DNA of 22,500 nt from Prorocentrum cordatum (Eukaryota; Sar; Dinophyceae; Prorocentrales; Prorocentraceae): positions 1-22,500 of the forward strand of contig CAUYUJ010017817.1 in the NCBI GenBank assembly GCA_963575745.1. Reading direction: 5' to 3'. Below, one piece after another: positions 1 to 8,592 of this stretch; position 1 is the first letter of the stretch, and the number at the start of each line of letters is the position of its first letter. The notes beneath the pieces are model-generated. The model was not told the DNA's origin. It searched no databases and was given only the letters and a program-made list of their open reading frames with translations. The position numbers and the translations under genes are program-made.

Positions 1-1397
1 CTCATCACGTCGCGTGGCTAACACTAGCGTTAAAGTAGAAGCTGTGGACGATCTGCCACAAACTACGCCGGCTGCGCGCATGAGCCCGAGGAGCTCCTGC
101 CCCGAAGCTCCAGACACAGAAGCACCGCGCGCAGCAGCAGGAAGCAATCCAGTACGTCAGAATGCAGTGACCAAGCCTCCAGCGCTCTTGCGCACCATGA
201 GTACCCTTGGCATCCTATCTCTAAGCTGTTTGAGTATCACTGCGGCTTGCTTTCTGATCGGCTTCGCCCCCGAGAGCTCATGCTCCCGTGAGACGCAATC
301 GCTTAGCACGTTCGTCGAGCGACTTCCAAGCTCCTGGATCTGGAAACCCACCCCGACTTCTCAGGTTGAACTATGAGACCCAGCTTCCGAACATCATCTT
401 TGAACTCCGAGACAGCCTCCGAAAGTTCCGAAAGCTCCCCAAGATTCGAACCAGTCCACTGCGGAGTACTGTCGTCTACAAGGGCCCTGGGCATGATCGC
501 GCTGTGCTTGGTGTGCACCTTGTTGATCACGCGGAGCGTCAGTATATTCAACAACGTCGTCGAGCGCGAGCAACCAGCTAATATACGTTGCAGCGCCACT
601 GTCGGTAGACTCCAGCAGCCATAAGCCTTTTTATCACTCCCGGCTGCACGTAGGACTCTAGCAACATCCAAAGCAATCTAATCGGATAGGTGAGACAGAC
701 CGCCTCGCACATCAAGGCAGGAAACAACACCAGACACGCTGACTTCCGTGGCTGTTGACCCATACCCTGGAAATCGGCCTTCGAATACAGGGCCACAAAC
801 GGACCAGGCTCTCGACTAGCGCGATCAATCGAGTGCCCCCCGCAGCCTTAGCAAGCCTGACCATCCTTTTAAATGATTCTAACTTGCGGCCAGATCAAGA
901 GCCGCTCGCACAGCATGAAAAACTCGACAACTGCCATTAAACCAACATCTGAAATATGCTCGAACAGCCGTGGATGAATCCGAGTCGGACCAGCGGCTGT
1001 CTTCCACGGAAATGTCTGCGCTGCGTCACGCACGCTCTGCGCTAATGTACTGCAATGCTGGCCATTGAACGTGCGCACCGGGTAATTGAATGCGCAGAGT
1101 GTCATGACATGTCCACACCCGTCGCCATTTCCACATCTCAATGTCCGCCAGTTCGTAAGGTTGCGTGCGCTGCGTGCTCCTGATGTTAGCTCGCACTGCT
1201 TGCACTCCGGTGGGCATGTGCGCCTTACCCGCACCGTTGAGAAATGCCGTGCTCATCCAGTCCTTCCATTGCTGCTTGCTTGCTTGATTAAATTCAGCTT
1301 GGAACTCATCTGACTTCAACGACGTCGAAGACGAAATCTTCAAACTCTGCCCGGCCTGGAGACACAATCCCTGCCAAGAAGAAGCTTCGAACATCAT
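1..1397 (-). pseudogene. LINE reverse transcriptase remnant (broken, partial)
   Basis: Conserved non-LTR RT blocks appear in successive minus-strand frames. Around 1012-872 is FPWKTAAGPTRIHPR followed by ISD and a WP-containing segment, typical of the N-terminal RT blocks. Around 870-770, after a frame change, comes RLAKAAGGTRLIAL, matching the K-x-GG-x-R-x-I block. A third frame (671-303) has GCSRSTTLL and the catalytic ALVDD at about 488-471 (the YxDD-type motif with L for Y), then a segment like the region following motif C. A further frame (351-157) appears to continue the RT. At least two frame changes plus in-frame stops make it non-functional. The stretch 1397-1012 upstream resembles a linker and has no recognised domain. 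The 3' part lies beyond the window. Confidence 0.75.
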
Positions 1398-1454
1398 CTG
1401 ACGAGAGCCTCAATACCTCAGCGCCCGCTTAGCAATTCGCCCACAGAAACCAGC

Positions 1455-1703
1455 TCACTCCTCCACAGAAGAAACCAGCCTCGCCATGGGCTCAGGGTAC
1501 TTGACCTTTGACATCTTGGGCACCAATCGATCTCGCATCGCGTCGCGTCGACGATCTAGCTGCCATCCACGCCCGTCGCAGGCGGGGTGAATTACCCGAC
1601 CCGCCCATGGCGAAGAATAGTCTGGCAACGCAAAGAGAAAATGCCCAGTAAGATACCCATGCTCCTTCACCGACTTGGCCCAGAAACTCCTGACTCTCAT
1701 CAT
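1455..1703 (-). pseudogene. LINE inter-domain segment of unknown function
   Basis: An 82-codon open stretch lies on the same strand between the endonuclease and RT remnants. It contains basic and aromatic residues but no motif I recognise. Its position suggests that it is part of the linker of the LINE polyprotein. It overlaps another open frame (1716-1492) of similar length, so the true frame is uncertain. I treat it as a decayed part of the LINE and not as a separate gene. Confidence 0.3.
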
Positions 1704-2748
1704 GTGATTGGTCCACTTAGCCGCCGCTGCTCATGCTCGCCCTGGCGCCGATAGCTGCGGTCGCGTCTTAGGTGGCACCCAGCGTGCTTCAACCTATTCG
1801 GCACTGACAGGTCCTCCTCTCCCTTGGCAGGGCTTGGCATGCGCACCCACGCTGTCGTACCTGTTAAGAGATTCAGCTTCCGGCATCGCAAGCGTCATAT
1901 CCCAAGCGTGATCGGCCCCCACCAGAGTCTGAGCCGTTCGCATCAGAAGCAAGACGCGCCCCCATTCCAGCGGGTCTCGAACATCCAATGCGGGGCTTCC
2001 GCGGCAACGCTTCGGGCCCAGGCGGCACTCGTAGCCAAATGGTGCGATGACCATCCAAGATGAGAAATGAACTGGCTCATGAACGGGCAGCCCAGCAACT
2101 TCATCAACATCATGTGCCTGCAACTTTGTGGCCAGCTAATCAGACACATCAAAATAATCATGCACATGTCCTTCCGTGGAGTTGTTGGCGACGCATGCGA
2201 CCACCGGGGGCACCAGGAATGCACTGCGCAGCTGCTCTAAGCAAAATGCGGCGTGCAGCATGTTCCAGTCACCTCCAACGATCCACGGGATTGCCAAATC
2301 ATTCATCTGTCCTAGATAACACGTGAGTGCGCACAATAGCGCCTGCATCTCTTCGTCGAGGCCAACACTGCCCTGGAAGCACACACTGATAGCAACCATT
2401 CCACCTTCGCATCCCCAAGCCACCTTCGCAGCGACACATCGCCCAGGATATCGGGGAGTCCAAACCAGGCGGGCTCATACCCGTGATCATGCTCGGTACT
2501 AGCACAGCCGCGCCTGCCGAGAGTCCATCATTATCTGTTTTAAGCGAAGGGCAGTTGACACCATGTTGTCCTGTATCTTTCATCGCCGATGCCAGGGAAG
2601 ATAACCCGCCCGCATCTGCGCGAAGTGCCTGTGCCAGCACACAAGCAGATCTCGCCTGATCCATGTGCTTCAGGAGAGGGCCTGAACTATCAGCATTTAC
2701 TGTGGCGACAACTCCCTTCACTTGTAAATCCCCCGCTTGTTCTGACAA
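1700..2748 (-). pseudogene. LINE apurinic-type endonuclease (EEP fold) remnant, broken
   Basis: The frame 2748-2299 contains TDNDGLSAGAAVLV, resembling the early core of endonuclease/exonuclease/phosphatase domains. An overlapping frame, 2423-2136, contains GMVAISVCFQGSVGLDEE and then IPWIVGGDWNM (about 2288-2259). The GGDWN is the GDxN metal/active-site block of LINE endonucleases. In such elements this domain nicks the target DNA to prime reverse transcription. Later fragments (2123-1794 and 2058-1873) look like the domain's C-terminal part and again change frame. The frame breaks mean no continuous product. It lies between the coiled-coil part and the RT, the standard position. Assignment to the LINE family is by motif and order only. 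Confidence 0.65.
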
Positions 2749-3053
2749 GTTTTTCGTAGCCGCATCGAGCGCCAGTGGGGAGGAGAGATGCGGCAGCCGC
2801 CCATGTGCCCCGGCTCCCTCAGCGGTCGAGGAAACCGACGCCGTCGAAGCGGTCCACCAGCCGCTGGGTCAACAAGGGTGACCCGATCCCCGTGCGGTCG
2901 CACATGTGGCGGCCTCTGCCGGCTAGACTCGAAGTCTGCGCCAGCGAGCGCACCGCTCGACAAAGTACACGACGCCGTCGAGCCCGCAGATCCGAGGAAC
3001 TTGACATCATCACTACTGCGAAAAACCATGGCATCATACGTCGGACACTGCGC

Positions 3054-4303
3054 CTAAAAGGCTCGGAACGCGTTGAACCGACTGAAATCGCGCATCTTGA
3101 GCAAACTGATGGCTGCCGAACGCACCTCCGCCTCTTCTTCTGGCACCGCGACGCCTGCTGAGCCCAGCAACGCGCGGAGCTCTTCCACAGGCACATCAGC
3201 CACAGCAGGCCCAGAAGGGGCAAGCTGTTGAGGAACCTCTGACTTGGGTTCAGCGCCGCCTGGTGTAGCCGGCGTAGCTGGCTGCGCTGGAGCTTCCGTC
3301 CTGGTGGCACCGACGACCTGGACCTCAGCGTTCTTGATGATGGTAGGCAACGCTTGCGCAAACCCTTTCAGCCACAGCCAGGGTGTGCTCACCAGCCGAA
3401 GTTCTTCACCTAATTGCTTGCATCCAGTCCAATGGCCGTGAGTGGGCCATCAGACTTTCCTTCTGGCGGCATGGTAGCCTGCTGAGCCAACTCCAAGTGC
3501 TGCTGGCGCAACGTGACCAGCTAGGCGCGCGTCTCCTGAATGGACGCCTCCAACTTCGCCAGCTCCTCCTGAAGCTTGGTGATCTCAGCCCGCCGCATGT
3601 CCACCTGCTTGCTCTGCTTCGCGAACTGCTACTCGACATTCTCCATATGTCTGGCAGTCGCGAACATCTGAGCTGTGGCGGGCTTATTGCTGTTGACCTG
3701 GGCCTGCAACGAGGCCTTCTCGTCGGACAGCGTCTTACGCAGCACCTGCCACGCCTCTCCGCCGCACCTCCAAGCCATGCCGATTCGCTTGTCCAGCTCC
3801 GCCAGACGAGCTCGAGCTATACCTTCGTCGTAGGCTTCGTCGCTGTCGAAATCGGCCCAATGCTCAGGCTCCACGTCCATATGGGGCGCATCTCGCTGTG
3901 CTGCCGACTCGAATTGCTTCTCAAGCTTGGCGATCTGAGCATGGGCTTGCCGTAGTTCCGCTGCTCGAGCCCAAGGAGAGTCAGGCTCAGCACCACCCTT
4001 GCCCTTGCCTCCACCCCCAGCAGCACGCGTGTTGACCGAGGGAGACACAGGTTGCGTCTATGAACGGAAGCAACTTCCTTTCGAGCGACGACACTGAAAG
4101 CACTGCACCCTATCTGGCTTGTTGAAGAATCGAGCTCCTGTCTTCTCGTGCACACAAAACCGACAGTACCATGCGCGATTGTCCCCAGCGTCACGAGCTG
4201 GAGACATGGCAAGGAGCGTGCCAGTGAGGGGGCCGTGCTGGCAGGTAGCAAGCCAATCTTGGCCCGCCGCCACCCAACCGTTTTGAAGAATCGGCGACGG
4301 CAA
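3054..4303 (-). pseudogene. LINE N-terminal region: zinc-knuckle-like motif plus coiled coil, broken by stops
   Basis: The first plausible ATG is at 4207 (MSPARDAGDN). It is followed by a four-cysteine motif, WYCRFC...N...CFQC, spaced like a zinc ribbon or RanBP2-type finger, suggesting nucleic-acid binding. The frame meets TAG at 4060-4058 but continues unchanged into a Gly/Lys-rich linker (GGGGKGKGG). An Ala/Glu/Lys/Gln-rich coiled coil follows (ELRQAHAQIAKLEKQFES, and later RRAEITKLQEELAKLEAS), with further single stops near 3628 and 3525. Near 3400 the reading changes frame into an Ala/Pro-rich stretch ending at 3054 (PVEELRALLGSAGV). A zinc motif plus coiled coil is common in LINE first proteins. 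Isolated stops in a preserved frame point to decay of a once-continuous protein. Confidence 0.6.
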
Positions 4304-4327
4304 ACACAGGCCCGAAACGCGCGCGCG

Positions 4328-4342
4328 CCTGTGCCAAAACGG
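4328..4342 (-). other. Truncated spliced-leader relic directly after the full leader
   Basis: The next 15 minus-strand bases, CCGTTTTGGCACAGG, match the last 15 bases of the leader (CCATTTTGGCTCAAG) at 12 of 15 positions. A full leader followed by a 5'-truncated, mutated leader is the recognised footprint of mRNA recycling in dinoflagellates: a trans-spliced message is reinserted, transcribed and trans-spliced again. The older copy has diverged, as expected. Confidence 0.75.
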
Positions 4343-4364
4343 CTTGAGCCAAAATGGCTACGGA
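4343..4364 (-). other. Complete dinoflagellate spliced-leader sequence (DinoSL) in genomic DNA
   Basis: On the minus strand these 22 bases read T, CCGTAGCCATTTTGG, CTCAAG. This is a full match to the known dinoflagellate leader DCCGTAG...GGCTCAAG with D = T. Normally the leader is added to mRNA 5' ends by trans-splicing. Here it is followed by CCGTTTTGG and not by the GT splice donor of an SL RNA gene. It is therefore best read as the 5' end of a reverse-transcribed mRNA that re-entered the genome. It sits exactly where the LINE begins. Confidence 0.92.
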
Positions 4365-4622
4365 GAAGGAAACGACGAGGAGGGGGAGGAAAAGGACGGG
4401 GGGCGGAAGGGGAGACGACGACGAGGCAGGGGAAGGAAGGGGGAAGGCTGGACGAAGGAGGAAACGCCCGTGGCAGCCCGCCCGCCTCGGCCACGGCGCA
4501 GCACTCGGGCCACCGCGTGAGATAGTTGAAACCCGCGGGCCGCCGCGGGCGGGCCTCCCCGGCGTGGCGCCCCGAGGAGGCCTGGGCCCTTCGGCAACCT
4601 GGGGAAAATAAATGCACGCATA
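4365..4622. other. Gene-free polypurine and G+C-rich stretch
   Basis: The plus strand starts with an A/G-rich run (4365-4480) and then G+C-rich sequence with a short hairpin around 4573-4602 (GGCCTGGGCCC region). No coding signal was recognised. It is the sequence immediately upstream of the SL-capped LINE. Confidence 0.5.
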
Positions 4623-4744
4623 GGTCGTCGTCGTCGCCGTCGTGGTAGTCGTGTTCGTCGCGGTCGTCGCGGTGGTCGTGGTCGTCGTAGTCTTCGTCGC
4701 CGTCACCGTCACCGTCATCGTCGTCGCCGTCGCCGTCGTCGTCC
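4623..4744. repeat. Degenerate (GTC)n microsatellite
   Basis: Roughly 120 bases of GTC triplets with GCC, GTG and TTC variants. The frames through it give only Asp/His/Arg/Thr homopolymer-like translations and are not genes. Confidence 0.85.
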
Positions 4745-4874
4745 TTCAGGGGCGGCGTCGCCAGTCGTAGGGCTTTCAAAATACGTGCATGCATGGAAGA
4801 TCGAAATGCTCTCCATGCCCCCGCTCACGCCTCGACTCCCTCGAGGGGCCAGCGCGGGGACGTGGTTAGAATCC

Positions 4875-5087
4875 TGGCATCCGAAGATCGCGCCGCATCG
4901 CCGATACATCGGCGATGCATCGGCGAGGCATCGGCGATGCACAGGCGATGCATCGTCGACGGGGGTAATTCATCGGCGACGTCGGCGTGGAGGAAATCTG
5001 GTTCCGCATCGAGCCGCATCGCCGATGCATCGGCGATGCGGCGCGGTCATCCGACCCCATCTACTCGGACCCCACCTGGGAGGCCTA
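4875..5087. repeat. Palindromic foldback element, copy 1 (MITE-free)
   Basis: A block of alternating CGATGCATCGGCGATGC-type palindromes (4890-5045) ends with CGGTCATCCGACCCCATCTA, then CTCGGACCCCACCTGGGAGGCC. The same architecture and end sequences occur at 7653-8056, so this is a dispersed family with nested inverted repeats. Its left arm is shorter or degraded here. In this copy the right arm is uninterrupted and acts as the empty site for the MITE in copy 2. Confidence 0.7.
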
Positions 5088-5274
5088 GAAGGGTATGGAT
5101 CGAACGCCGATCGCCGAGTGTTGCCTCTTGAGGCCCTCTTTGGGCGTGCTCTTGGAGCGTGATCTTGCTACGAATCGTGATACTGGCCGTTACCGGGCAT
5201 GCCCCCCTCTTCGACGCAGCGTGGGAATGGCGAGGGGCTGGCAACTTCAGAAACGGCGCCAACGCGAATCGTGA
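5088..5274. other. Short intergenic stretch, nothing recognised
   Basis: Mixed-composition sequence between the foldback element and the T-poor tract. Frames are short or run into the neighbouring low-complexity DNA. No motif was found. Confidence 0.4.
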
Positions 5275-5490
5275 ACGCACACCAACCAAAACCACACAAA
5301 ACAGAATCAGCAAAAGCTGAGCAACTCCCACAGAACACATCAAACAACAACAAAACAAAAACAAAGAAATAGGGGGAACCACCACATCAAAACACCACAA
5401 AAAAAAACACAAGACCAACGGAAAGCAAAAAAAAATAAACAAAACAAAAAACAACACACAGCAAACAAAAACAAAAAACCAGCCCCCATC
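5275..5490. repeat. Strand-asymmetric A/C-rich, T-depleted tract
   Basis: About 215 bases made largely of AAAC/CAAA/ACA words with very few T on the plus strand and runs of up to nine A. Minus-strand frames give poly-Phe/Val/Cys translations that mimic membrane segments. These follow from composition and I do not call them genes. Confidence 0.7.
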
Positions 5491-5514
5491 GCCCCCCGCC
5501 CGCCCCCCCATCCA

Positions 5515-5562
5515 GGTAACGCCCATCGCCCGGGAATCAAGAACCGTCTCCTGAGGGCCCTA
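5515..5562. repeat. Dispersed repeat (GGTAACGCCC family), copy 1
   Basis: The segment starting GGTAACGCCCATCGCC and ending in CTGAGGGCCCT resembles 9426-9475, with about three quarters of positions matching by eye and a small gap. The function is unknown. Confidence 0.45.
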
Positions 5563-5610
5563 TCTTGGCGGCGCACAGAAGGGTCGGAAGGGAGGGTCGA
5601 AGGTTTTTTA

Positions 5611-5698
5611 AAGGAGGCTGCTCCTCAGGAGGCGCGCTGGCCCTACATCTACAGAGAAGGCCCGCGCATTTTAGGAAGCAGGGGTGTTTCCAAGAAGC
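5611..5698. repeat. Hairpin repeat, degenerate copy
   Basis: AAGGAGGCTGCTCCTCAGG, then GCTGGCCCTACATCTACAG, then AAGGCCCGCGCATTTTAGG parallel the better-preserved hairpin at 7541-7620. The outer right arm is mutated. Confidence 0.5.
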
Positions 5699-5909
5699 CG
5701 ACCCCCCCTTCTCAGCGGCGAGAACCATCAAAATAGTGCCGAGGAAACACGTGCGTGACAGCACGCGTGCATGTTACAAAACATCGGCGGCGCAGAGGGT
5801 CCTCAAGCGCGAATAGCAGATGGAAGTGCGAATCGCGACCGAACGTTGTCGATAGCGCGGCGCACAAACAACATCACCGCAACATACAAGCAAAGCACAA
5901 AACCACGCG

Positions 5910-5930
5910 TGCACACACACACACACACAG

Positions 5931-5964
<34 letters not shown>

Positions 5965-6004
5965 ACGCACACACAGACACACGCACACGCACGCACACGC
6001 ACGC

Positions 6005-6036
<32 letters not shown>

Positions 6037-6223
6037 TACACAACATACACACACACACATGCACACGCACACAGACACATACACACACACACACAAACAA
6101 GCACACAAACACACACCTACACAAAACACAAACACACACACACACAACATACACACAAACACAGAGAACCTGCGTCCGCCGCGCACACACACACACACGC
6201 ACACGCACACGCACACGCACACG

Positions 6224-6255
<32 letters not shown>

Positions 6256-6399
6256 CACACGCACGCACGCACGCACGCACATGCACACACACACAGAGAC
6301 ACACACACACACACACATGCACACGCACACGCACACGCACACGCACACGCACACGCACACGCACACGCACACGCACACGCACACGCACACGCACACGCA
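5910..6399. repeat. (CA)n microsatellite with (CACACG)n hexamer array
   Basis: Nearly 490 bases of alternating CA/CG/TA dinucleotides, ending in a regular hexamer GCACAC array from about 6318 to 6398. Alternating purine/pyrimidine tracts of this kind can adopt Z-DNA. All long frames through it (His/Thr, Ala/His or Val/Cys polymers) are artefacts of the repeat. Confidence 0.95.
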
Positions 6400-6862
6400 A
6401 GCAAGCACCTCAGCGAACGCACGCGCACTCTGCGGCGGCACCAGCTCAGGGTATGCTATAGCAGCTCCAGCCTCTCCCCTGGGGGGGAAGCGAGAGGGGG
6501 CAGGCCCCCTCTAGGAAGGCAGCAATGCTTCTCGGGAACCCTCCAGCCTTCTACGGGACTTTCCGTGTCTTCGGGGCAGGCTTCGTAAGCTTCTCAGAAT
6601 GCCCGAGGCCTTCCAAGCCTTCTGAGAAGGCCCGCCCGCCCCTTCTCACTTCCCCCTGGACTCTACGCCGAACTACGGCGGGTTCACGTCGCGATGACGT
6701 CGATAATCCCACCAGCCCTCTGGGCGTAGGTGGTCTAACGACATATGTTTTTCCTCGTTCAAAGAAAACCCTCTTCCCTTCGGGGAGGGGTACCCTCCCC
6801 CTCCCCTCCCTGGGCTTTTTCGGCGGCGGTCGCGAGGTGTCAGGGGGGGCCCGTTTTCGCTC
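6400..6862. other. Gene-free stretch with a short palindrome
   Basis: Mixed G+C-rich sequence. A palindrome at 6590-6629 has arms CTTCTCAGAA and TTCTGAGAAG. Frames of up to 190 codons cross it, but I recognise no domain and they extend into repeats. Confidence 0.45.
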
Positions 6863-7470
6863 AAGATGGCTCCAAGAAGGCCTCCGGTGCTCCAAGATGG
6901 CCTCCAAAATGGCTCAAGACAGCCGAAGATGGTTCAAAACAGCTTCCGACATGCCTCCAAGAAGCTCCAAGAGGGCCGCAAGAAGGTTCCAGGTGTTCTT
7001 GGAGACCCCTCAGGACCCCTCCAAGAGCCTGAAATCCTTCAGATGCAAAAACTATGATTTTCACATTCTCGCTGTTTCTCATCCGATGCGCGTTTGAGGC
7101 CTCAAGGTGGCCCCAAGATGGCTCAAAAAGGCCCCAAGAGGACCCCGGAGTGAAGGGGCCCCAGGACACACAAATAAATACACACAAATAAAAAGATCCC
7201 CCATATTTTCCCATATTTTCGGAGTTTTTGTCTTCCCCCACACTTCCCATTTTTTTCCAATATTTTCTGGGGAATCGAAGATGAATTGTGTCTGTGTGTT
7301 TTTTGTTCCCTCCTGACGGAGGCTCGCAGGACGGCCCCGACAGCGCCCAAGATCGCTCCAGGAGCGCCCCAAGAGGCTCTAAGAGGCGGTTGCAAGGGCC
7401 CCAATCGGGACCTCCCATCCTGTGATCGATAGCCTCGAAGATGGCCCCAAGAGGCGCTCCAGGGCTCCCA
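6863..7470. repeat. Degenerate 'AAGATGGCTCCAAGA' repeat field
   Basis: Words such as CAAGATGGCTCCAAGAAGG, CCAAGATGGCCTCC and CCCCAAGATGGCTC recur irregularly in 6863-7145 and again in 7340-7470. Between them is an A+T-rich island (7170-7300) with CCATATTTTCCCATATTTTC. The repetition gives Trp/Gly/Ser-rich minus-strand frames (for example 7418-6861) that look low-complexity and non-coding. Confidence 0.6.
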
Positions 7471-7540
7471 AGAGTCCAGGAGGGGGGGTGCGAGGGCCCG
7501 CGCCGATCGGCAAAACAATTAATAAGAAAAGGATCGCTAG

Positions 7541-7620
7541 AAGGAGGCTGCTTCTTATAGAAGGCGCCGGCCCCACATCTGCAGACGAGGCCCGCGCCTT
7601 CTAAGGAGCAGCCTCCTTCT
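7541..7620. repeat. 80-bp hairpin (inverted repeat)
   Basis: The left arm AAGGAGGCTGCTTCTTATAG continues to GGCGCCGGCC. The right arm starts GGCCCGCGCC and ends GGAGCAGCCTCCTT. The arms pair over about 30 bases with few mismatches and a 2-base gap, around a roughly 16-base loop. A degraded relative is at 5611-5698. Confidence 0.75.
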
Positions 7621-7652
7621 GAGAAGCTATCCCCCCTCCCCCACCACCTAGA

Positions 7653-8056
7653 GGTCTCCTAGATGGGGTCGGAGTAGGTGGGGTCGGAGGATCGGCCCGC
7701 ATCGCCGATACATCGGCGATGAATCGCCGATGCATCGCCGATGCATCATCGGTGGTGCGATGCATCGGCAACGTCGCCTTGAAGTAGATTGGGCCCCCAC
7801 ATCAACCTGCATCGGCGATGCATCACCGATGCGGTGCGATCCTCCGACCCCATCTACAGTCGGGGCGTTGACCTAAGGAACCCTAAATGAGGAACGAGGC
7901 CCCTTTCTCCCATAAGTTAACCTTCGATTCCCCATCGAAACCCTAAGCAAAACCAAAGGCGAACTACAAGACAACTAAGGAACACCGAGCCCCTTCCCAG
8001 CGAAGAGGGTTCCTTCCTCAGCGCCCCGACTGCACTCGGACCCCATCCAGGAGGCC
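7653..8056. repeat. Palindromic foldback element, copy 2, interrupted by a MITE
   Basis: The left end GGTCTCCTAGATGGGG, with a doubled TGGGGTCGGAG word, is the inverted counterpart of the right end (CCTCCGACCCCATCTA, then CTCGGACCCCATCCAGGAGGCC). Between them lie CGATGCATCG palindromes as in copy 1. The right arm is split by the 176-bp MITE at 7857-8032. Without the MITE the element is about 228 bp. Confidence 0.72.
7857..8032 (+). mobile_element. Tc1/mariner-like MITE, copy 1 (176 bp)
   Basis: It starts CAGTCGGGGC and ends GCCCCGACTG. Inside each end is AAGGAACCCT or its inverted counterpart, giving imperfect inverted ends of about 28 bases. It is flanked by TA on the left and CA on the right, a mutated TA duplication. 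It carries no coding capacity. CAGT ends plus TA target are characteristic of Tc1/mariner-type elements, so a transposase elsewhere would have moved it. It is the most diverged of the three copies in the middle part. The + orientation is arbitrary. Confidence 0.82.
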
Positions 8057-8146
8057 CATCTGCGCGTGACCGCCATCCCTGGCCCAGGAGCGGTGCACGC
8101 CCTCCCTGGCCACGCTCCGAGAGCGCTGTGGAGCACGCTGCAACGA

Positions 8147-8465
8147 CTCCTCCTCCTCCTCCTCCTCCTCCTCCTCCTCCTCCTCCTCCTCCTCTCCTCC
8201 TCCTCCTCCTCCTCCCCTCCCCTCCTCCTCCTCCCCTCCTCCTCCTCTCTCCATCCTCCTCCTCTCTCCTCCTCCTCCTCCTCCTCCTCCTCTCCTCCTC
8301 CTCCTCCTCCCCTCCCTCCTCCTCCTCTCCTCCTCCTCCTCCTCTCCTCTCCGCCTCCTCCTCTCCTCCTCCTCCTCCTCCTCCTCCTCCTCCTCCTCCT
8401 CCTCCTCTCCTCCTCCTCCTCCTCCTCCTCCTCCTCCTCCTCCTCCTCCTCCTCCTCCTCTCCCC
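8147..8465. repeat. (CCT)n microsatellite
   Basis: About 320 bases of CTC/CCT triplets with occasional CT phase slips. The polypyrimidine/polypurine strand bias could form triplex DNA. Frames of Pro/Leu/Ser or Glu/Arg/Gly homopolymers are artefacts. Confidence 0.95.
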
Positions 8466-8592
8466 TGGCCCCGCCAGGCACGGGGCCCCCGGAGCTCTGG
8501 ACCGCCTCCCAGGGCTTGGCGTCGCGGCCCCGATCGTTTCCTGCTGGCCCCAGGGCCCAGCGAGGGCCCCCAGGGATGTCACGTGGGAGGTA

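Larger units (their letters stand above)
1..4364 (-). mobile_element. Decayed LINE-type (non-LTR) retrotransposon, 5' end at 4364, 3' end outside window
   Basis: Reading leftwards from 4364, the minus strand shows in order a spliced leader, a zinc-knuckle/coiled-coil region, an apurinic-type endonuclease and a reverse transcriptase. This is the usual order in endonuclease-bearing non-LTR retrotransposons, which copy their RNA into a nicked target. No single frame is open throughout: stops and frame changes fall between and inside the domains, so the copy is dead. It is cut by the window's left edge inside or just after the RT, so the poly(A)/3' tail and any target-site duplication cannot be checked. 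The SL at the extreme 5' end suggests that a trans-spliced transcript was the template. The domain identities rest on motifs seen by eye and the clade is not assigned. Confidence 0.8.

Noticed and set aside
4328-4364. Possible spliced-leader RNA gene
   Set aside because: The leader is followed by CCGTTTTGG, not the GT donor that must follow the exon in an SL RNA gene, and no downstream intron-like small RNA was seen. A retroposed mRNA end fits better.
5047-5526. Apparent membrane protein on the minus strand
   Set aside because: The Phe/Val/Leu/Cys stretch comes solely from the T-depleted A/C tract; no conserved feature remains outside it.
5755-6588. Long His/Thr-rich and Val/Cys-rich frames
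   Set aside because: They are translations of the CA microsatellite, open in several frames on both strands at once.
6904-6918. TGGCTCAAG, resembling the end of the spliced leader
   Set aside because: Only nine bases match, and the word arises naturally within the surrounding AAGATGGCTCCAAG repeat field.
6861-7418. 185-codon Trp/Ser/Gly-rich minus-strand frame
   Set aside because: It follows the degenerate AAGATGGC repeats and lacks any recognisable domain.
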